A stretch of DNA of 64,000 bases, from NCBI RefSeq assembly GCF_023380205.1, contig NZ_CP093360.1, positions 279,861 to 343,860 on the forward strand, in the 5' to 3' direction. The first letter of the stretch is position 1, and every line of letters starts with the position of its first letter. Under the pieces are notes generated by a model that worked only from the letters and a program-made list of their open reading frames with translations, did not search any database and was not told the origin of the DNA. The position numbers and the translations under genes were made by a program. Positions 53,189 through 62,146 of the stretch are shown here, one piece after another. This DNA is from Nicoliella spurrieriana (GTDB lineage Bacteria; Bacillota; Bacilli; Lactobacillales; Lactobacillaceae).

Positions 53189-53761
53189 ATGAAAAATCAG
53201 CACACTAATCAATCCATCGGTAACGATAAACCATTAGAAATCTATTCTAAATCACGTGATAATTATGAATATGAAAACTTTGCCCTTGGTTACATAGTAA
53301 AGAATTTAGGCCCCTATTTTATATTACAAACGATTGATGACTATGGATTTTTAGATTCTTATACGATCATGGCAAAAGATGATATTTCAAAGGTGTCCCT
53401 AGGGACAACCTATTCTAAATTATTTGATCGATACGTCGAATATGCCAAGCACCAAAATATTTTTGATCCGTTCCACCTACAAGCACAGTTTAAACATTTC
53501 AATACTAGCAGCTTTTTAAAGCTTCTCAATTACTGTCTTGAAAACACAATTACGCTTTCTGTATACACAGCAACCCAAGAATACGTCCAACAAGGTAAAA
53601 TTTTATCGATTGATGAGCATTCAATCACCATCAATGAAGTTGAATACGGTGAAATTAATGGTTTTTCTGGAATTGAACAAAATGAACCCATTCAATTTGA
53701 TGATATTACAGCCGTTGATGTATTAAGTAAGGAAAACTTTCTGTTTGATCACCTTAGTTAA
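53189..53761 (+). CDS. Hypothetical protein, 190 residues
   Basis: Not recognised. The start has only a weak GGAG site (TAGGAGTTTT). A polar N-terminus is followed by a beta-rich region (YFILQTIDDYGFLDSYTIMAKDDISKV), a helical middle, and a C-terminal beta segment (GKILSIDEHSITINEVEYGEI) resembling a small SH3/Sm-like barrel. It is soluble. It lies 23 bases upstream of the alpha/beta hydrolase and may be co-transcribed. Confidence 0.65.
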   Translation: MKNQHTNQSIGNDKPLEIYSKSRDNYEYENFALGYIVKNLGPYFILQTIDDYGFLDSYTIMAKDDISKVSLGTTYSKLFDRYVEYAKHQNIFDPFHLQAQFKHFNTSSFLKLLNYCLENTITLSVYTATQEYVQQGKILSIDEHSITINEVEYGEINGFSGIEQNEPIQFDDITAVDVLSKENFLFDHLS

Positions 53762-53784
53762 TTAATAATTAGGAGGATCCATTA

Positions 53785-54627
53785 ATGATTAAATATGCGT
53801 TTATTAACGTTAATGACATTAAAATATTTTACCGCGAGGCGGGGAAGCCAAGCACCCCTGCTTTCATATTATTCCATGGCTTTCCAAGTTCTAGTGCAAT
53901 GTTTAATGAATTAATCCCCATTTTAGCTAAGCATTATCACGTTATAGCAATGGATTATCCAGGATTTGGCATGTCAGATTGTCCATCAACAAATAACTTT
54001 GCATATACATTTGATAATTTAACTACCTACGTTCAAAAGTTGATTGATCAATTAGGAATTCATAAATTCTATATGTATGTTTTCGATTATGGGGCTCCCA
54101 TCGGATTCCGGATTGCCAGCCAATTTCCCGAAAGAATCCTCGGCATTGTTTCACAAAACGGTAATATCTATAAAAGTGGGCTAGGCCCAAAGTGGGCACA
54201 ACGAGCACAAGTATGGCAACATCCCACTTCTGATAGTGTAAATGCATTAGCAAGTGCATTTGCTCCTGAAACAATTAAAAATCAATACCAATTTGGGGAG
54301 CCTCGCCAAATTAATCCTGATAAATTCAATTTGGATATTTTCTTTACCCACTCATCGGGTTATCAAAAGCGGCAATTAGCGTTAATTATGGACTATCAAA
54401 ATAATATCCAATTATACCAACAATTTGATAATTATATAGAACGATATCAGCCTAAATTATTAGCCGTTTGGGGTAAGAATGATCCATCGTTTATTTATCC
54501 TGGAGCAGAAGAGTTTGCAAAGCACGATCAAAATGCAAAGGTGACCCTATTAGATGCTGGCCACTTTGCATTAGTCGCTAATTATAAATCAATTGGTAAC
54601 ATGATTTTGAATTTTTTTGAAAAATAA
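53785..54627 (+). CDS. Alpha/beta hydrolase (epoxide hydrolase/haloalkane dehalogenase-like)
   Basis: 280 residues. The oxyanion-hole motif FHGFPSSS, then a nucleophile elbow that reads VFDYGAPIGF, with Asp rather than Ser in the nucleophile place, as in epoxide hydrolases and haloalkane dehalogenases. A late Asp region (VWGKNDPSF) and His in DAGHFALVAN complete the triad. Start behind AGGAGG. The substrate is unknown; similar lactobacillus proteins are annotated only as alpha/beta hydrolases. Confidence 0.88.
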   Translation: MIKYAFINVNDIKIFYREAGKPSTPAFILFHGFPSSSAMFNELIPILAKHYHVIAMDYPGFGMSDCPSTNNFAYTFDNLTTYVQKLIDQLGIHKFYMYVFDYGAPIGFRIASQFPERILGIVSQNGNIYKSGLGPKWAQRAQVWQHPTSDSVNALASAFAPETIKNQYQFGEPRQINPDKFNLDIFFTHSSGYQKRQLALIMDYQNNIQLYQQFDNYIERYQPKLLAVWGKNDPSFIYPGAEEFAKHDQNAKVTLLDAGHFALVANYKSIGNMILNFFEK

Positions 54628-54668
54628 AAACCGAATGTGCATTGAAATTAAATGCCATTCGGTTTTAT
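54627..54668. terminator. Terminator after the alpha/beta hydrolase
   Basis: AAAACCGAATGGC-type inverted repeat with T-rich flanks on both strands. Confidence 0.8.
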
Positions 54669-54707
54669 TTATGAGCAATGATCAATTGTCGATGTGATTG
54701 CATACAT

Positions 54708-54756
54708 GCGAACATGTATACTTGCGAACATGCGAACATGCATACTTGCGAACATG
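54708..54756. repeat. Short repeats of GCGAACATG
   Basis: Four copies of GCGAACATG (54708, 54724, 54732, 54748), partly within a larger ATAC-TT unit, lie between convergent genes. The sequence is also rich in CATG/GCATAC palindromes. It may be replication slippage or a protein-binding array. Confidence 0.6.
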
Positions 54757-54769
54757 TATCCGTTCATGA

Positions 54770-55456
54770 TTAGATATCATCATTTTGACTAAAATTATGC
54801 TTTAAATTAGGCCAAACCAATCGATCAGCAAGTTGAATAATCGGTCCTAGGACGAAAAAACCAACCACGGTGATGATTCCAATTGCATCAATACTTCGTA
54901 ATGCAATTGAACAAATCATGATAATCACCGCAATTACACCTAAATCTGCAAATTGAGCCCTAATCGCGCTGCCTTTAAAGTATTTAAACCTAAGGATATT
55001 AGTCGTATCGTCATTGGGATGCATTAATATATTTGCACGTTGATAGATGGAAATCGCAATCCCAATTAATCCAATCCCGACAAGCGAGATTAATAAACTG
55101 ACCCCATAATTCACCTTAGTAATCCCTAAGGTAATGTTAATTCGGTTAAATAAATCAATAAATGAACTAAAGAACACCATGTAAATAATTCCACTAATAA
55201 TGCGCCACCAGTCGAGCCGGTGAATTAAAAATTGATTTAAAACGATGTTGATCATTCCAAATATGAATAGTGTCCAAGCAACGGAAATTCCAAATAGTTG
55301 ATTGAACTCTACGGCAACCGCTGTCCAAACTCCATTGCCGTTATTGCTCATAATCGTGAGGCTATTTCCGTACGCATCGACAAATAGGCCTAAAATCAGG
55401 GCAACCACTCTTAATTTCATTGAATTATAACTATTTTGCAAACCACCACATCCCAT
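54770..55456 (-). CDS. YczE/YyaS/YitT family membrane protein
   Basis: 228 residues or slightly fewer, with about five membrane segments. The N-terminal LRVVALILGLFVDAYGNSLTIMSNNGNGVWTAVAVEF and the WWRIISGIIYMVFFSSFIDLF region match the YczE family of integral membrane proteins. Role unknown; YczE in Bacillus affects surfactin production. The start is uncertain: ATG at 55456 lacks a good site, and TTG at 55441 or ATG at 55420 are alternatives. Confidence 0.75.
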   Translation of the reverse strand: MGCGGLQNSYNSMKLRVVALILGLFVDAYGNSLTIMSNNGNGVWTAVAVEFNQLFGISVAWTLFIFGMINIVLNQFLIHRLDWWRIISGIIYMVFFSSFIDLFNRINITLGITKVNYGVSLLISLVGIGLIGIAISIYQRANILMHPNDDTTNILRFKYFKGSAIRAQFADLGVIAVIIMICSIALRSIDAIGIITVVGFFVLGPIIQLADRLVWPNLKHNFSQNDDI

Positions 55457-55614
55457 TCATAATTTTAATAATAATTATACCAGTGGTGTCAATATAATTA
55501 ATAATAAAATATTTATTACTAATTATATTAGTTGGAATTTAATTCAAGTGCATAAACTACAAAAGTGTGCTATTCTTGTTTTGATAGTTAAATTTATGAG
55601 GAGCATCTAGTAAT

Positions 55615-56184
55615 ATGAAAGATAAAAAACGGTTCATTCCAAAGGGAAAAAAACAGATCATCACAATCATCTGTCTATTAGTTGAAATTGTTGTTGTTAT
55701 GCCATTTATCATCGGTAAACTAGCCGAGTTAATTAATAATCGTTCGGCATCATTTGCTGGAGTCTGGTCGATTATTGATTTAGTGATTATTAACATCGTT
55801 TGGGTAGTGACATGGCTACTTACGTATCGCTTCGCTAATCAATATATTACCGAAGTATTAAAACCAAGAAACGTCAAAATGGGGCTCCTAATCGTTGGCA
55901 CGATTTATACACTCGAGACGGTCGTTAATAATAACTACGCACTAGTAGCCGTTTTTTCAATCATTGCATACCTAAGTCTATGGGCTTGGTTTGACTATGT
56001 ATTTTCCCACCCCCTGGAAAGTTCCCAACTAATCAATCGCACTGATAACTTCATCAAGGAACATAAGCATTTGAACCGCAGTGAGGTTCAGAAGTTAATT
56101 AATGAAAACAACAACGAAGTCATCGATTGGTTGGAAAATCACATTCCTGATAAGAAAAAGCCTGATGAAAAGAAGCATGAATAA
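55615..56184 (+). CDS. Hypothetical membrane protein, 189 residues
   Basis: Not recognised. ATG preceded by GAGGAGC. A basic N-terminus (KDKKRFIPKGKK) is followed by four hydrophobic segments (about residues 14-35, 50-70, 84-104, 108-126) and a charged, helical cytoplasmic tail ending in Lys/Glu repeats. It is monocistronic with its own terminator. Nothing around it suggests a specific role. Confidence 0.75.
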   Translation: MKDKKRFIPKGKKQIITIICLLVEIVVVMPFIIGKLAELINNRSASFAGVWSIIDLVIINIVWVVTWLLTYRFANQYITEVLKPRNVKMGLLIVGTIYTLETVVNNNYALVAVFSIIAYLSLWAWFDYVFSHPLESSQLINRTDNFIKEHKHLNRSEVQKLINENNNEVIDWLENHIPDKKKPDEKKHE

Positions 56185-56189
56185 TAAAT

Positions 56190-56220
56190 AAAAAACGCCC
56201 TGTAATCAGGACGTTTTTTA
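56190..56220. terminator. Bidirectional terminator
   Basis: AAAACGTCCTG / CAGGGCGTTTT-type hairpin with A/T runs on both sides, between convergent genes. Confidence 0.85.
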
Positions 56221-56224
56221 TTTA

Positions 56225-57160
56225 TTAATTACTTAGCGTTGAGCTGGATCTACGTCTAAAATACTTAACGATTAACATGACCATCCCGAGCGCAAACGGA
56301 ATGAAATAGTAACAAATCCGGTAAACTAATGCCCAGATAACAACAATGTCTGTCGAAATTCCAGCATTATTCAATCCCAAGGTTAAAGCAACCTCGAACG
56401 ATCCAATTCCCCCTGGAATCAATGACATTGCCCCAACAATTCCGGCAAACACCAATCCTAGATAAGCTGCTCTAAAATCAAAGTTAATATGCATGAAAAG
56501 GCCAATACTTAGGAAGAACCCTAGACAACAAACCCATTCTAATGTAGAACCAATCAGTAAGTGGAGTAAATCGCGTCGGTTCAGCGTATCGTTTTTGGCA
56601 ATCAACGGCACTAATAAGTAAAGTGGGAACAATAAACAGACCACTTTAATCCATATTTTTTCAGCACCAAACCGATCTAAATTCATTATGACCGCTGCAA
56701 TGTCGTTGATCACTAATCCAGTCATTGTAAATAATGCAATTTGAGTTACGATTTTAGCAGTTTCCTTGTTATCCTCTTTTACATTTCCAAATAAAAAGAT
56801 TCGTAGACTAGCTCCCACTAGTCCGCCTGAACCACCAATATTAGTAAAGGTGTTAATGACATAGCTACTGGTAATTAACTCTGGCATTGAGATATTCATT
56901 TTAACTTTTCGGGTATAGGTAAAGTCATAAATCATCATTGGGATGATTGACACTGCTCCTAAAATAATTAATGTAATTAAGCTGCCAGTGGATAATAAGT
57001 GACTTGCCCGTGATAATTTATGAAATGAAATTTGCTCAAATATGGAATGAATTGAGTAAATAACAAACGCGATGATCAATACCACATAGATGCGCTTAAT
57101 CACGTTAGAATACTTCGAAAACGAGTCCGCAATTTTATCAATAAATTTAATTCTAATCAC
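56225..57160 (-). CDS. Lysylphosphatidylglycerol synthase transmembrane region family protein
   Basis: A 311-residue membrane protein with about eight hydrophobic segments, corresponding to the flippase-like N-terminal domain of MprF (UPF0104). Family blocks are ELITSSYVINTFTNIGGSGGLVGASLRIFLF and the late GAMSLIPGGIGSFEVALTLGLNNAGI. There is no C-terminal lysyl-transferase domain, so it cannot make lysyl-PG itself. GTG start; seven bases after the thioesterase stop, so the two are co-transcribed. Confidence 0.85.
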   Translation of the reverse strand: MIRIKFIDKIADSFSKYSNVIKRIYVVLIIAFVIYSIHSIFEQISFHKLSRASHLLSTGSLITLIILGAVSIIPMMIYDFTYTRKVKMNISMPELITSSYVINTFTNIGGSGGLVGASLRIFLFGNVKEDNKETAKIVTQIALFTMTGLVINDIAAVIMNLDRFGAEKIWIKVVCLLFPLYLLVPLIAKNDTLNRRDLLHLLIGSTLEWVCCLGFFLSIGLFMHINFDFRAAYLGLVFAGIVGAMSLIPGGIGSFEVALTLGLNNAGISTDIVVIWALVYRICYYFIPFALGMVMLIVKYFRRRSSSTLSN

Positions 57161-57166
57161 TACTTT

Positions 57167-57580
57167 CTAATTAATGGCTGCTAATTCGGATAATCGTTCA
57201 TAAAATTTAGGCACTTGCTTTTGAAGATTGATGATCTTACCATCAGAATCCAAAAAACAATGCTCGCTACTGGCTTTACATACCAATTTAGCATTAACAG
57301 TCATTGTATAATTTAAGACTAAGCGATGTTTACTAACTTTATCAATCGTTGTTTCAATCTTAATGACATCTGGAAAAGTAGTGGTTCGTTTATACTCTGC
57401 CGTCACCTTCGTAACCGGTGAAATAATGTGATGCACCTCAAATTGATCATAAGCCCAACCGATTTGATCTAAGTAGTCGCTACGGGCCTCTTCCATAAAC
57501 CGAATGTAGTTAGTATGGCTAGTGATCTTCATTTTATCGGTTTCATAATATTGAACCTTGTGAAAATATGGTTTTACCAT
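57167..57580 (-). CDS. Acyl-CoA thioesterase (4HBT/YbgC-like)
   Basis: A 137-residue hotdog-fold protein. The motif YETDKMKITSHTNYIRFMEEARSDYLDQIG is the YbgC-type active-site region (the usual Asp is Glu-Thr-Asp here, with the His-Thr-Asn-Tyr loop). The rest fits TVEYKRTTTFPDVIKIETTI. It probably hydrolyses acyl-CoA or acyl-ACP thioesters. First gene of a two-gene unit with the membrane protein downstream. Confidence 0.9.
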   Translation of the reverse strand: MVKPYFHKVQYYETDKMKITSHTNYIRFMEEARSDYLDQIGWAYDQFEVHHIISPVTKVTAEYKRTTTFPDVIKIETTIDKVSKHRLVLNYTMTVNAKLVCKASSEHCFLDSDGKIINLQKQVPKFYERLSELAAIN

Positions 57581-57676
57581 TTTAAAAGCCTCTTTCCAAA
57601 ATTATTCCATAGTAATTCTATCATAAACGCCTGTTTTATTGATATAATAAAATCAATTACCCAAGGAGGAGCTGCT

Positions 57677-58135
57677 ATGACTGACAAAAAAAGAAACGAT
57701 TTCCCAGTGAAGATTGATTTTGAATCCATGGATTCAAGGGCAGCTTCCAAATACATTAGCTCTGGACTAGCTTTCATCAACCAACTCGAATGGCATTTTG
57801 ATCAAGTCGATCAGGATGCATATGATGACTTAAATAATCGTTACTGCGACGGGCCCACCAGTAGTGAACGACTAAAGTTAATCGCAAATCAATTTGATAC
57901 CGATGACTTTTTATTGAGCATTATTGACCAACTTCGCGATAAGATTAATGACGGTAATGACAACCACTACCAACTATACTCAATTACATTGGGAAATGAT
58001 GACCGTCCGTTGAATGATACCCAGATTCAAAACCTAGTGCCGGACCATGAGATTACCCTACATAAAGTATCAGGTGCGGATGCTAAGTTAGTGGCGAATA
58101 AAATCAAAGCAATGCTAAAGCAGGCAAATAATTAA
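57677..58135 (+). CDS. Hypothetical protein, 152 residues (paralogue of 62147-62557)
   Basis: Start MTDKKRND with a strong AAGGAGGAG site; a longer in-frame extension lacks a site. Small acidic soluble protein, not recognised. It shares its layout with the 136-residue protein at 62147: an N-terminal helix with ASKYISSGLAFINQ (there PSQYINDALEYVN), then a C-terminal block YQLYSITL...RPLNDTQIQ (there DQLYKVVL...KPINLDSIN) and a following histidine. Both genes have a binding site and terminator, so this is a small two-member family here. Confidence 0.7.
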   Translation: MTDKKRNDFPVKIDFESMDSRAASKYISSGLAFINQLEWHFDQVDQDAYDDLNNRYCDGPTSSERLKLIANQFDTDDFLLSIIDQLRDKINDGNDNHYQLYSITLGNDDRPLNDTQIQNLVPDHEITLHKVSGADAKLVANKIKAMLKQANN

Positions 58136-58140
58136 TACGA

Positions 58141-58172
58141 AAAAAGCTGAGACACAAAGTCTCAGCTTTTTA
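58141..58172. terminator. Bidirectional terminator
   Basis: AAAAAGCTGAGAC / GTCTCAGCTTTTT hairpin serves both the plus-strand hypothetical gene and the minus-strand tRNA-like gene. Confidence 0.88.
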
Positions 58173-58176
58173 TTAT

Positions 58177-58246
58177 GAGTCGGGCCAGGATTGAACTAAC
58201 ATCTTCTTGGAAAAGGACCAAGTGCTCTGCTTGAGCTACCGACTCA
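58177..58246 (-). tRNA. Atypical tRNA gene (nominal anticodon CTT, Lys); possible pseudo-tRNA
   Basis: 70 bases fold into a full cloverleaf: acceptor GAGTCGG/CCGACTC with discriminator A, D stem GCTC/GAGC, anticodon stem CTTGG/CCAAG, a five-base variable loop, and T stem GTTAG/CTGGC around TTCAATC. Oddities: the D loop has only five bases (AAGCA) and lacks the GG pair, and the anticodon loop TCCTTTT has C at position 33 in place of the invariant U. A deletion could have turned a CCT (Arg) loop into this. No CCA is encoded. A TATAAT box lies about 13 bases upstream and a terminator just downstream, so it looks transcribed alone. Confidence 0.68.
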
Positions 58247-58295
58247 AATGATTACTCAATTATAATATCAAATGCCACTTCAAAATGCAACCATT

Positions 58296-58937
58296 TTATG
58301 ATAAATAATTCAAAATAGCTTCAGGAGTTTTAAAGTCGTATTTAGCATACCCATTTTTAAGTTCAGCATCAATTTTTCCCCAACCAGCTAAACCAAAGTC
58401 TACTTTAGCGTTTTTAGCACAGCCTTCATCGGTAAATGAATCGCCTATATATAATGTTTGATTACGCTTAACGCCCATTTGATCAATCGCATACAATAAT
58501 GGCTCGGGGGCTGGTTTATGGTATGGCAATAAGTCAGACGTCACCGTCACCCACATTTGTTGCATAAATGAGAAGTGTTGTTTTAAAGTTTGAATATCAT
58601 CATTACTACCAGAAGTAACGATTCCTAATGCAACGTTTGGATAATTTAACTGAATCGTTTCAAAGAATGCTTTAAATCCCTGGTATAACACCGGAGCACT
58701 ATCTAATTGGGCGGCAGCAATTGTATAGTCAATTGCCATTTGGTTACTAAATTGCTTGGGAATCCCCAAATAATCAATCGTTTGTGATGCTGTCAATGGA
58801 AACGTTGCCTGTAATTGGCGGTTCGAAATATTTTTGATACCATATTTAGGGGTAATCGTTTTCATAATCGAAGCGTACCTAGGGAAACTATCAATTAAAG
58901 TCCCATCTACATCAAAAACCACTGCTTCATATTTCAT
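58296..58937 (-). CDS. HAD family hydrolase (phosphoglycolate phosphatase-like)
   Basis: About 213 residues from MKYEAVVF, chosen for the GGAGTGA eight bases upstream. HAD motif I is VFDVDGTLIDSF, motif II is LGIVTSGSND, motif III surrounds the Lys in PYHKPAPEPLLY, and motif IV is YIGDSFTDEGCA. The cap is helical. It dephosphorylates a small phosphometabolite; substrate unknown. It is monocistronic, upstream of the tRNA-like gene on the same strand. Confidence 0.92.
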   Translation of the reverse strand: MKYEAVVFDVDGTLIDSFPRYASIMKTITPKYGIKNISNRQLQATFPLTASQTIDYLGIPKQFSNQMAIDYTIAAAQLDSAPVLYQGFKAFFETIQLNYPNVALGIVTSGSNDDIQTLKQHFSFMQQMWVTVTSDLLPYHKPAPEPLLYAIDQMGVKRNQTLYIGDSFTDEGCAKNAKVDFGLAGWGKIDAELKNGYAKYDFKTPEAILNYLS

Positions 58938-59113
58938 ATCATTCACTCCATTAATCTATTTAATAATCCTAATTATACCAAAAAAGACTAAGCAGAAATA
59001 TCATTGCAATCATCACACAAATCCCAGGTCGTTATTTCAAGCTAATGAATTAAAAAGTGTTAAAATGAAAATATAAATATATTTTATACAACTTTTTATT
59101 GGAGGATTGCTTA

Positions 59114-60934
59114 ATGGAAAAACAAAAAACAATCAAAGCAAGTGTCGCGCTTTTAAAGGTTTTAGAATCATGGGGCGTTAAAGATGTTTATGGATATCCT
59201 GGCGGTTCAATCAATTCATTATTGGACGGTCTACAAATTGAACAAAAGAATATTAACTTTATCCAAGTTCGTCATGAACAAGTAGCAGCATTAACTGCAT
59301 CCGCACATGCTAAGCTAACTGGTAAAATTGGAGTAGCCTTTGGATCCGCTGGACCAGGTGCAGTTAACCTGTTAAATGGACTATATGATGCACGTGAAGA
59401 CCATGCGCCAGTGCTTGCACTAGTGGGGCAAGTGCCAAATACTGCAATGAACTATGATTACTTCCAAGAAATGCCAGAAACACCAATGTTTAGTGACGTT
59501 GCATGTTATGACCGGATTGTAATGACTCCTGAAAGTCTTCCCCATGTTGTGGATGAGGCAATTAAGGCGGCGTACAAGAATAAGGGGGTTGCAGTAGTAG
59601 TCATTCCTAATAACTTTGGCTATGAACAAATTCCAGAGCAAAAGTATACTTCTGCTACACTAAGTGATACCAAGCCCACTCCACAACCAGTGGCAACCGA
59701 TTCAGAAATCGATAAATTTTTGACATTGGTTAAATCTGCTAAGCGCCCCGTCTTTCACGTTGGTCGTGGAATTAAGGACGGCGGCGAAAAAATCGTTGAA
59801 CTATCCAAAAAGCTACAAATTCCAATTATTATTGATGGATTAGCATGTGGATTACTCCCAACGGATTACGACGGTTTTTTAGGAACTGCTAACCGGGCTG
59901 CTTCTAAAGCAGCGGATGAGATCCTTTCAGTTTCAGATTTAGTAATCGCCGTCGGTGGTGACTTCGCATTTGCGCATACTTACTATGCTAGCCATCCATT
60001 TAAATATGTCCAAGTTGATAATGATCAAAGCATGTTAGGTCGCCACCATACCTTAGATTTAGGAATTTGGTCCGATGCCACTAAATTCGTGGAAAAGGCC
60101 CTTGAAAGAAGTACCCAAGTGGCTGAAACGAACTTCTTCAAGGCTGCCGTTGCAGATATGCAAAATTGGAAGGAATACCTCAAGCACATGAAGGAATCTA
60201 GTGCTACTCCCCTCCTCCCAGGTCAGGTCTACAACGCAATTAATGAAACAGCAGACCCTGACGCTTCATTCTCAATTGATGTTGGTGACAATATTATTAA
60301 TACGTTTAGATATCTAGACCTCTCAAAGCAAAACAAGTGGGTTATTTCAGCTTTGTTTGCTACCATGGGAAGTGGAATTCCGGGAGCAATTGCTGCAAAG
60401 CGTGCTTATCCTGATAAGCAGGCATGGAATATTGCTGGTGATGGTGCGTTAGCCATGGTACTCCAAGATTTAGCAACCATTGTTAAGTACAAAATTCCAG
60501 TTATTAATGTTGTAACTTCTAATAATAACCTTAGCTTCATTCAAGGAGAACAAGAAGATGCCCCAATGCAGATCTTTGGTTTGGACTTACAACCAATTGA
60601 TTTTGCTAAAGTAGCAAATGGGTTTGGAATCGATGCAGTAACCGTGACTAAGGCTAATGAATTAAAACCTGCCTTTGAGAAAGCTACCGCTGCTGCTAAG
60701 GATGGTAAGCCATTCCTAGTGGAAGTTAAGATTGGTGATCAACGTGGACTCCCAGTTGAGGACCTCCAACTAAGTATCATTAATGGTAAACTGGACGAAT
60801 CAGTTAGCCCTAATTATCTTGATGATAAACCAGCTGACGTTCACTACACGCCAAAGGAACTATTCAAACGTTATAATGGTGAGAATTTAAAAACCCTTCC
60901 TGAATTTTTTGATGAATATAACGTAGAATTATAA
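59114..60934 (+). CDS. pox: Pyruvate oxidase
   Basis: A 606-residue TPP- and FAD-dependent enzyme converting pyruvate, phosphate and oxygen to acetyl phosphate, CO2 and hydrogen peroxide. The N-terminal PYR domain has WGVKDVYGYPGGSINSLLDGL and the catalytic Glu in VRHEQVAALTA. The central FAD domain follows, and the C-terminal PP domain carries the TPP motif GDGALAMVLQDLATIVKYKI. Start MEKQKT behind GGAGG. Length and motifs fit lactobacillus Pox rather than acetolactate synthase. It gives extra ATP under aerobic conditions. Confidence 0.93.
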   Translation: MEKQKTIKASVALLKVLESWGVKDVYGYPGGSINSLLDGLQIEQKNINFIQVRHEQVAALTASAHAKLTGKIGVAFGSAGPGAVNLLNGLYDAREDHAPVLALVGQVPNTAMNYDYFQEMPETPMFSDVACYDRIVMTPESLPHVVDEAIKAAYKNKGVAVVVIPNNFGYEQIPEQKYTSATLSDTKPTPQPVATDSEIDKFLTLVKSAKRPVFHVGRGIKDGGEKIVELSKKLQIPIIIDGLACGLLPTDYDGFLGTANRAASKAADEILSVSDLVIAVGGDFAFAHTYYASHPFKYVQVDNDQSMLGRHHTLDLGIWSDATKFVEKALERSTQVAETNFFKAAVADMQNWKEYLKHMKESSATPLLPGQVYNAINETADPDASFSIDVGDNIINTFRYLDLSKQNKWVISALFATMGSGIPGAIAAKRAYPDKQAWNIAGDGALAMVLQDLATIVKYKIPVINVVTSNNNLSFIQGEQEDAPMQIFGLDLQPIDFAKVANGFGIDAVTVTKANELKPAFEKATAAAKDGKPFLVEVKIGDQRGLPVEDLQLSIINGKLDESVSPNYLDDKPADVHYTPKELFKRYNGENLKTLPEFFDEYNVEL

Positions 60935-60950
60935 TTATCCTAATATAAAT

Positions 60951-60992
60951 AAAACAGACCTTGTTAGCATTCCTAACTGGGTCTGTTTTTTA
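60951..60992. terminator. Terminator between pox and the hydroxyacid dehydrogenase
   Basis: AAAACAGACC / GGGTCTGTTTT inverted repeat with T run, between convergent genes. Confidence 0.82.
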
Positions 60993-61000
60993 GCACTTAG

Positions 61001-61942
61001 CTACTTAACTTCATTTACAGGCGTATTAGGCTTTTTACCATCTAATACATTTAAAATATTATTTAGTGCAGCATTGGCCATTTGATTCCAAGCTTCCACT
61101 GAATTTCCTGAACAATGAGGGGTCATAAAAACATTATCTAGCTTTCTAATTGGACTATCCATTGGTAATGGTTCCGTATCAAAAACATCTAATCCTGCTC
61201 CAGCAATATGATGATGCTGAAGTGCATCAACCATGTCAGTTTCATTTACAAGTGGTCCACGCCCTAGGTTGACAAGGTAGGCAGAATCCTTCATCATCTC
61301 AAACTCATGCTTAGCAACGCTTCCAATCGTGCCCTTCACTGCAGGTAAATGGAGTGAGACGTAATCAGATTTGGTAAACAATTCATCCCAAGCAACCTGT
61401 TTACCATATTCAATCTCACGGGGAGTCCGATTATAAACTAATACATTCATCCCAAAGCCAGCAGCCATCTTAGCGACTGCTTGTCCAATGTGACCATAGC
61501 CCACGATACCAAGCGTTTTACCGCTAATCTGTGTCGCCATCATTTTTTCACCATATGAATTATCGCCATCCCGCATCTTAGTCGAAATTGTAAATAGATG
61601 CTTTGAGAGAATTAACATATTAGCAATTGTACTTTCAGCTACTTCAGTCGCATTTCCTCCAGGAGTATTTGTAACCCAGACCCCCTGTTCAGCAGCAAAT
61701 TTAGCATCAACATTATCATAGCCAACCCCTTGTCGTGCTAGCACCTTTAAATTCGGCATTTTAGCAAACATTGAATTGGGAAACGGATCAGACATTAAAA
61801 TAATGCCATCAACATCACTAGCTTGTTCTAAAATTTGCTGTTCTTTTTGTCCATCAACAATGACGGGTTCAATTCCCCGGTCTTTAATTTTCTGTCCAAC
61901 AAATTGATCCATTGCTGGTGTAATTAAAATTTTTTTAGTCAT
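61001..61942 (-). CDS. D-isomer specific 2-hydroxyacid dehydrogenase
   Basis: 313 residues. The NAD-binding loop is GIVGYGHIGQAVAKMA. The catalytic Arg is in LVNLGRGPLVNE, Glu in DVFDTEPLP and His in MTPHCSGNS. It belongs to the phosphoglycerate dehydrogenase/hydroxypyruvate reductase family; there is no ACT domain, so serine synthesis is unlikely. In lactobacilli such enzymes reduce various 2-keto acids. Start ATG behind AAAGGGGTG. Divergent from 62147. Confidence 0.92.
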   Translation of the reverse strand: MTKKILITPAMDQFVGQKIKDRGIEPVIVDGQKEQQILEQASDVDGIILMSDPFPNSMFAKMPNLKVLARQGVGYDNVDAKFAAEQGVWVTNTPGGNATEVAESTIANMLILSKHLFTISTKMRDGDNSYGEKMMATQISGKTLGIVGYGHIGQAVAKMAAGFGMNVLVYNRTPREIEYGKQVAWDELFTKSDYVSLHLPAVKGTIGSVAKHEFEMMKDSAYLVNLGRGPLVNETDMVDALQHHHIAGAGLDVFDTEPLPMDSPIRKLDNVFMTPHCSGNSVEAWNQMANAALNNILNVLDGKKPNTPVNEVK

Positions 61943-62031
61943 TAAAAAGTCACCCCTTTGTATATTAAATTATAATAACTCGTGAATTAAAAGTACAGTA
62001 ATATTAAAAGCATTAATAGCCACATTTAAAA

Positions 62032-62062
62032 TTAGACCGGACCAATTTTAAATCTAAACCGG
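62032..62062. promoter_or_regulatory. Direct repeat, candidate operator
   Basis: TTAGACCGG and CTAAACCGG are placed 22 bases apart (two helical turns) in the divergent region between the hydroxyacid dehydrogenase and the small hypothetical gene. Confidence 0.4.
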
Positions 62063-62146
62063 CTTAATGTTTGAAATTTAAAATAGAATGAGCTATACTT
62101 GATAGATAATTTAGTCATACATAGTTAAATAAGGGGGAGGAAACTC

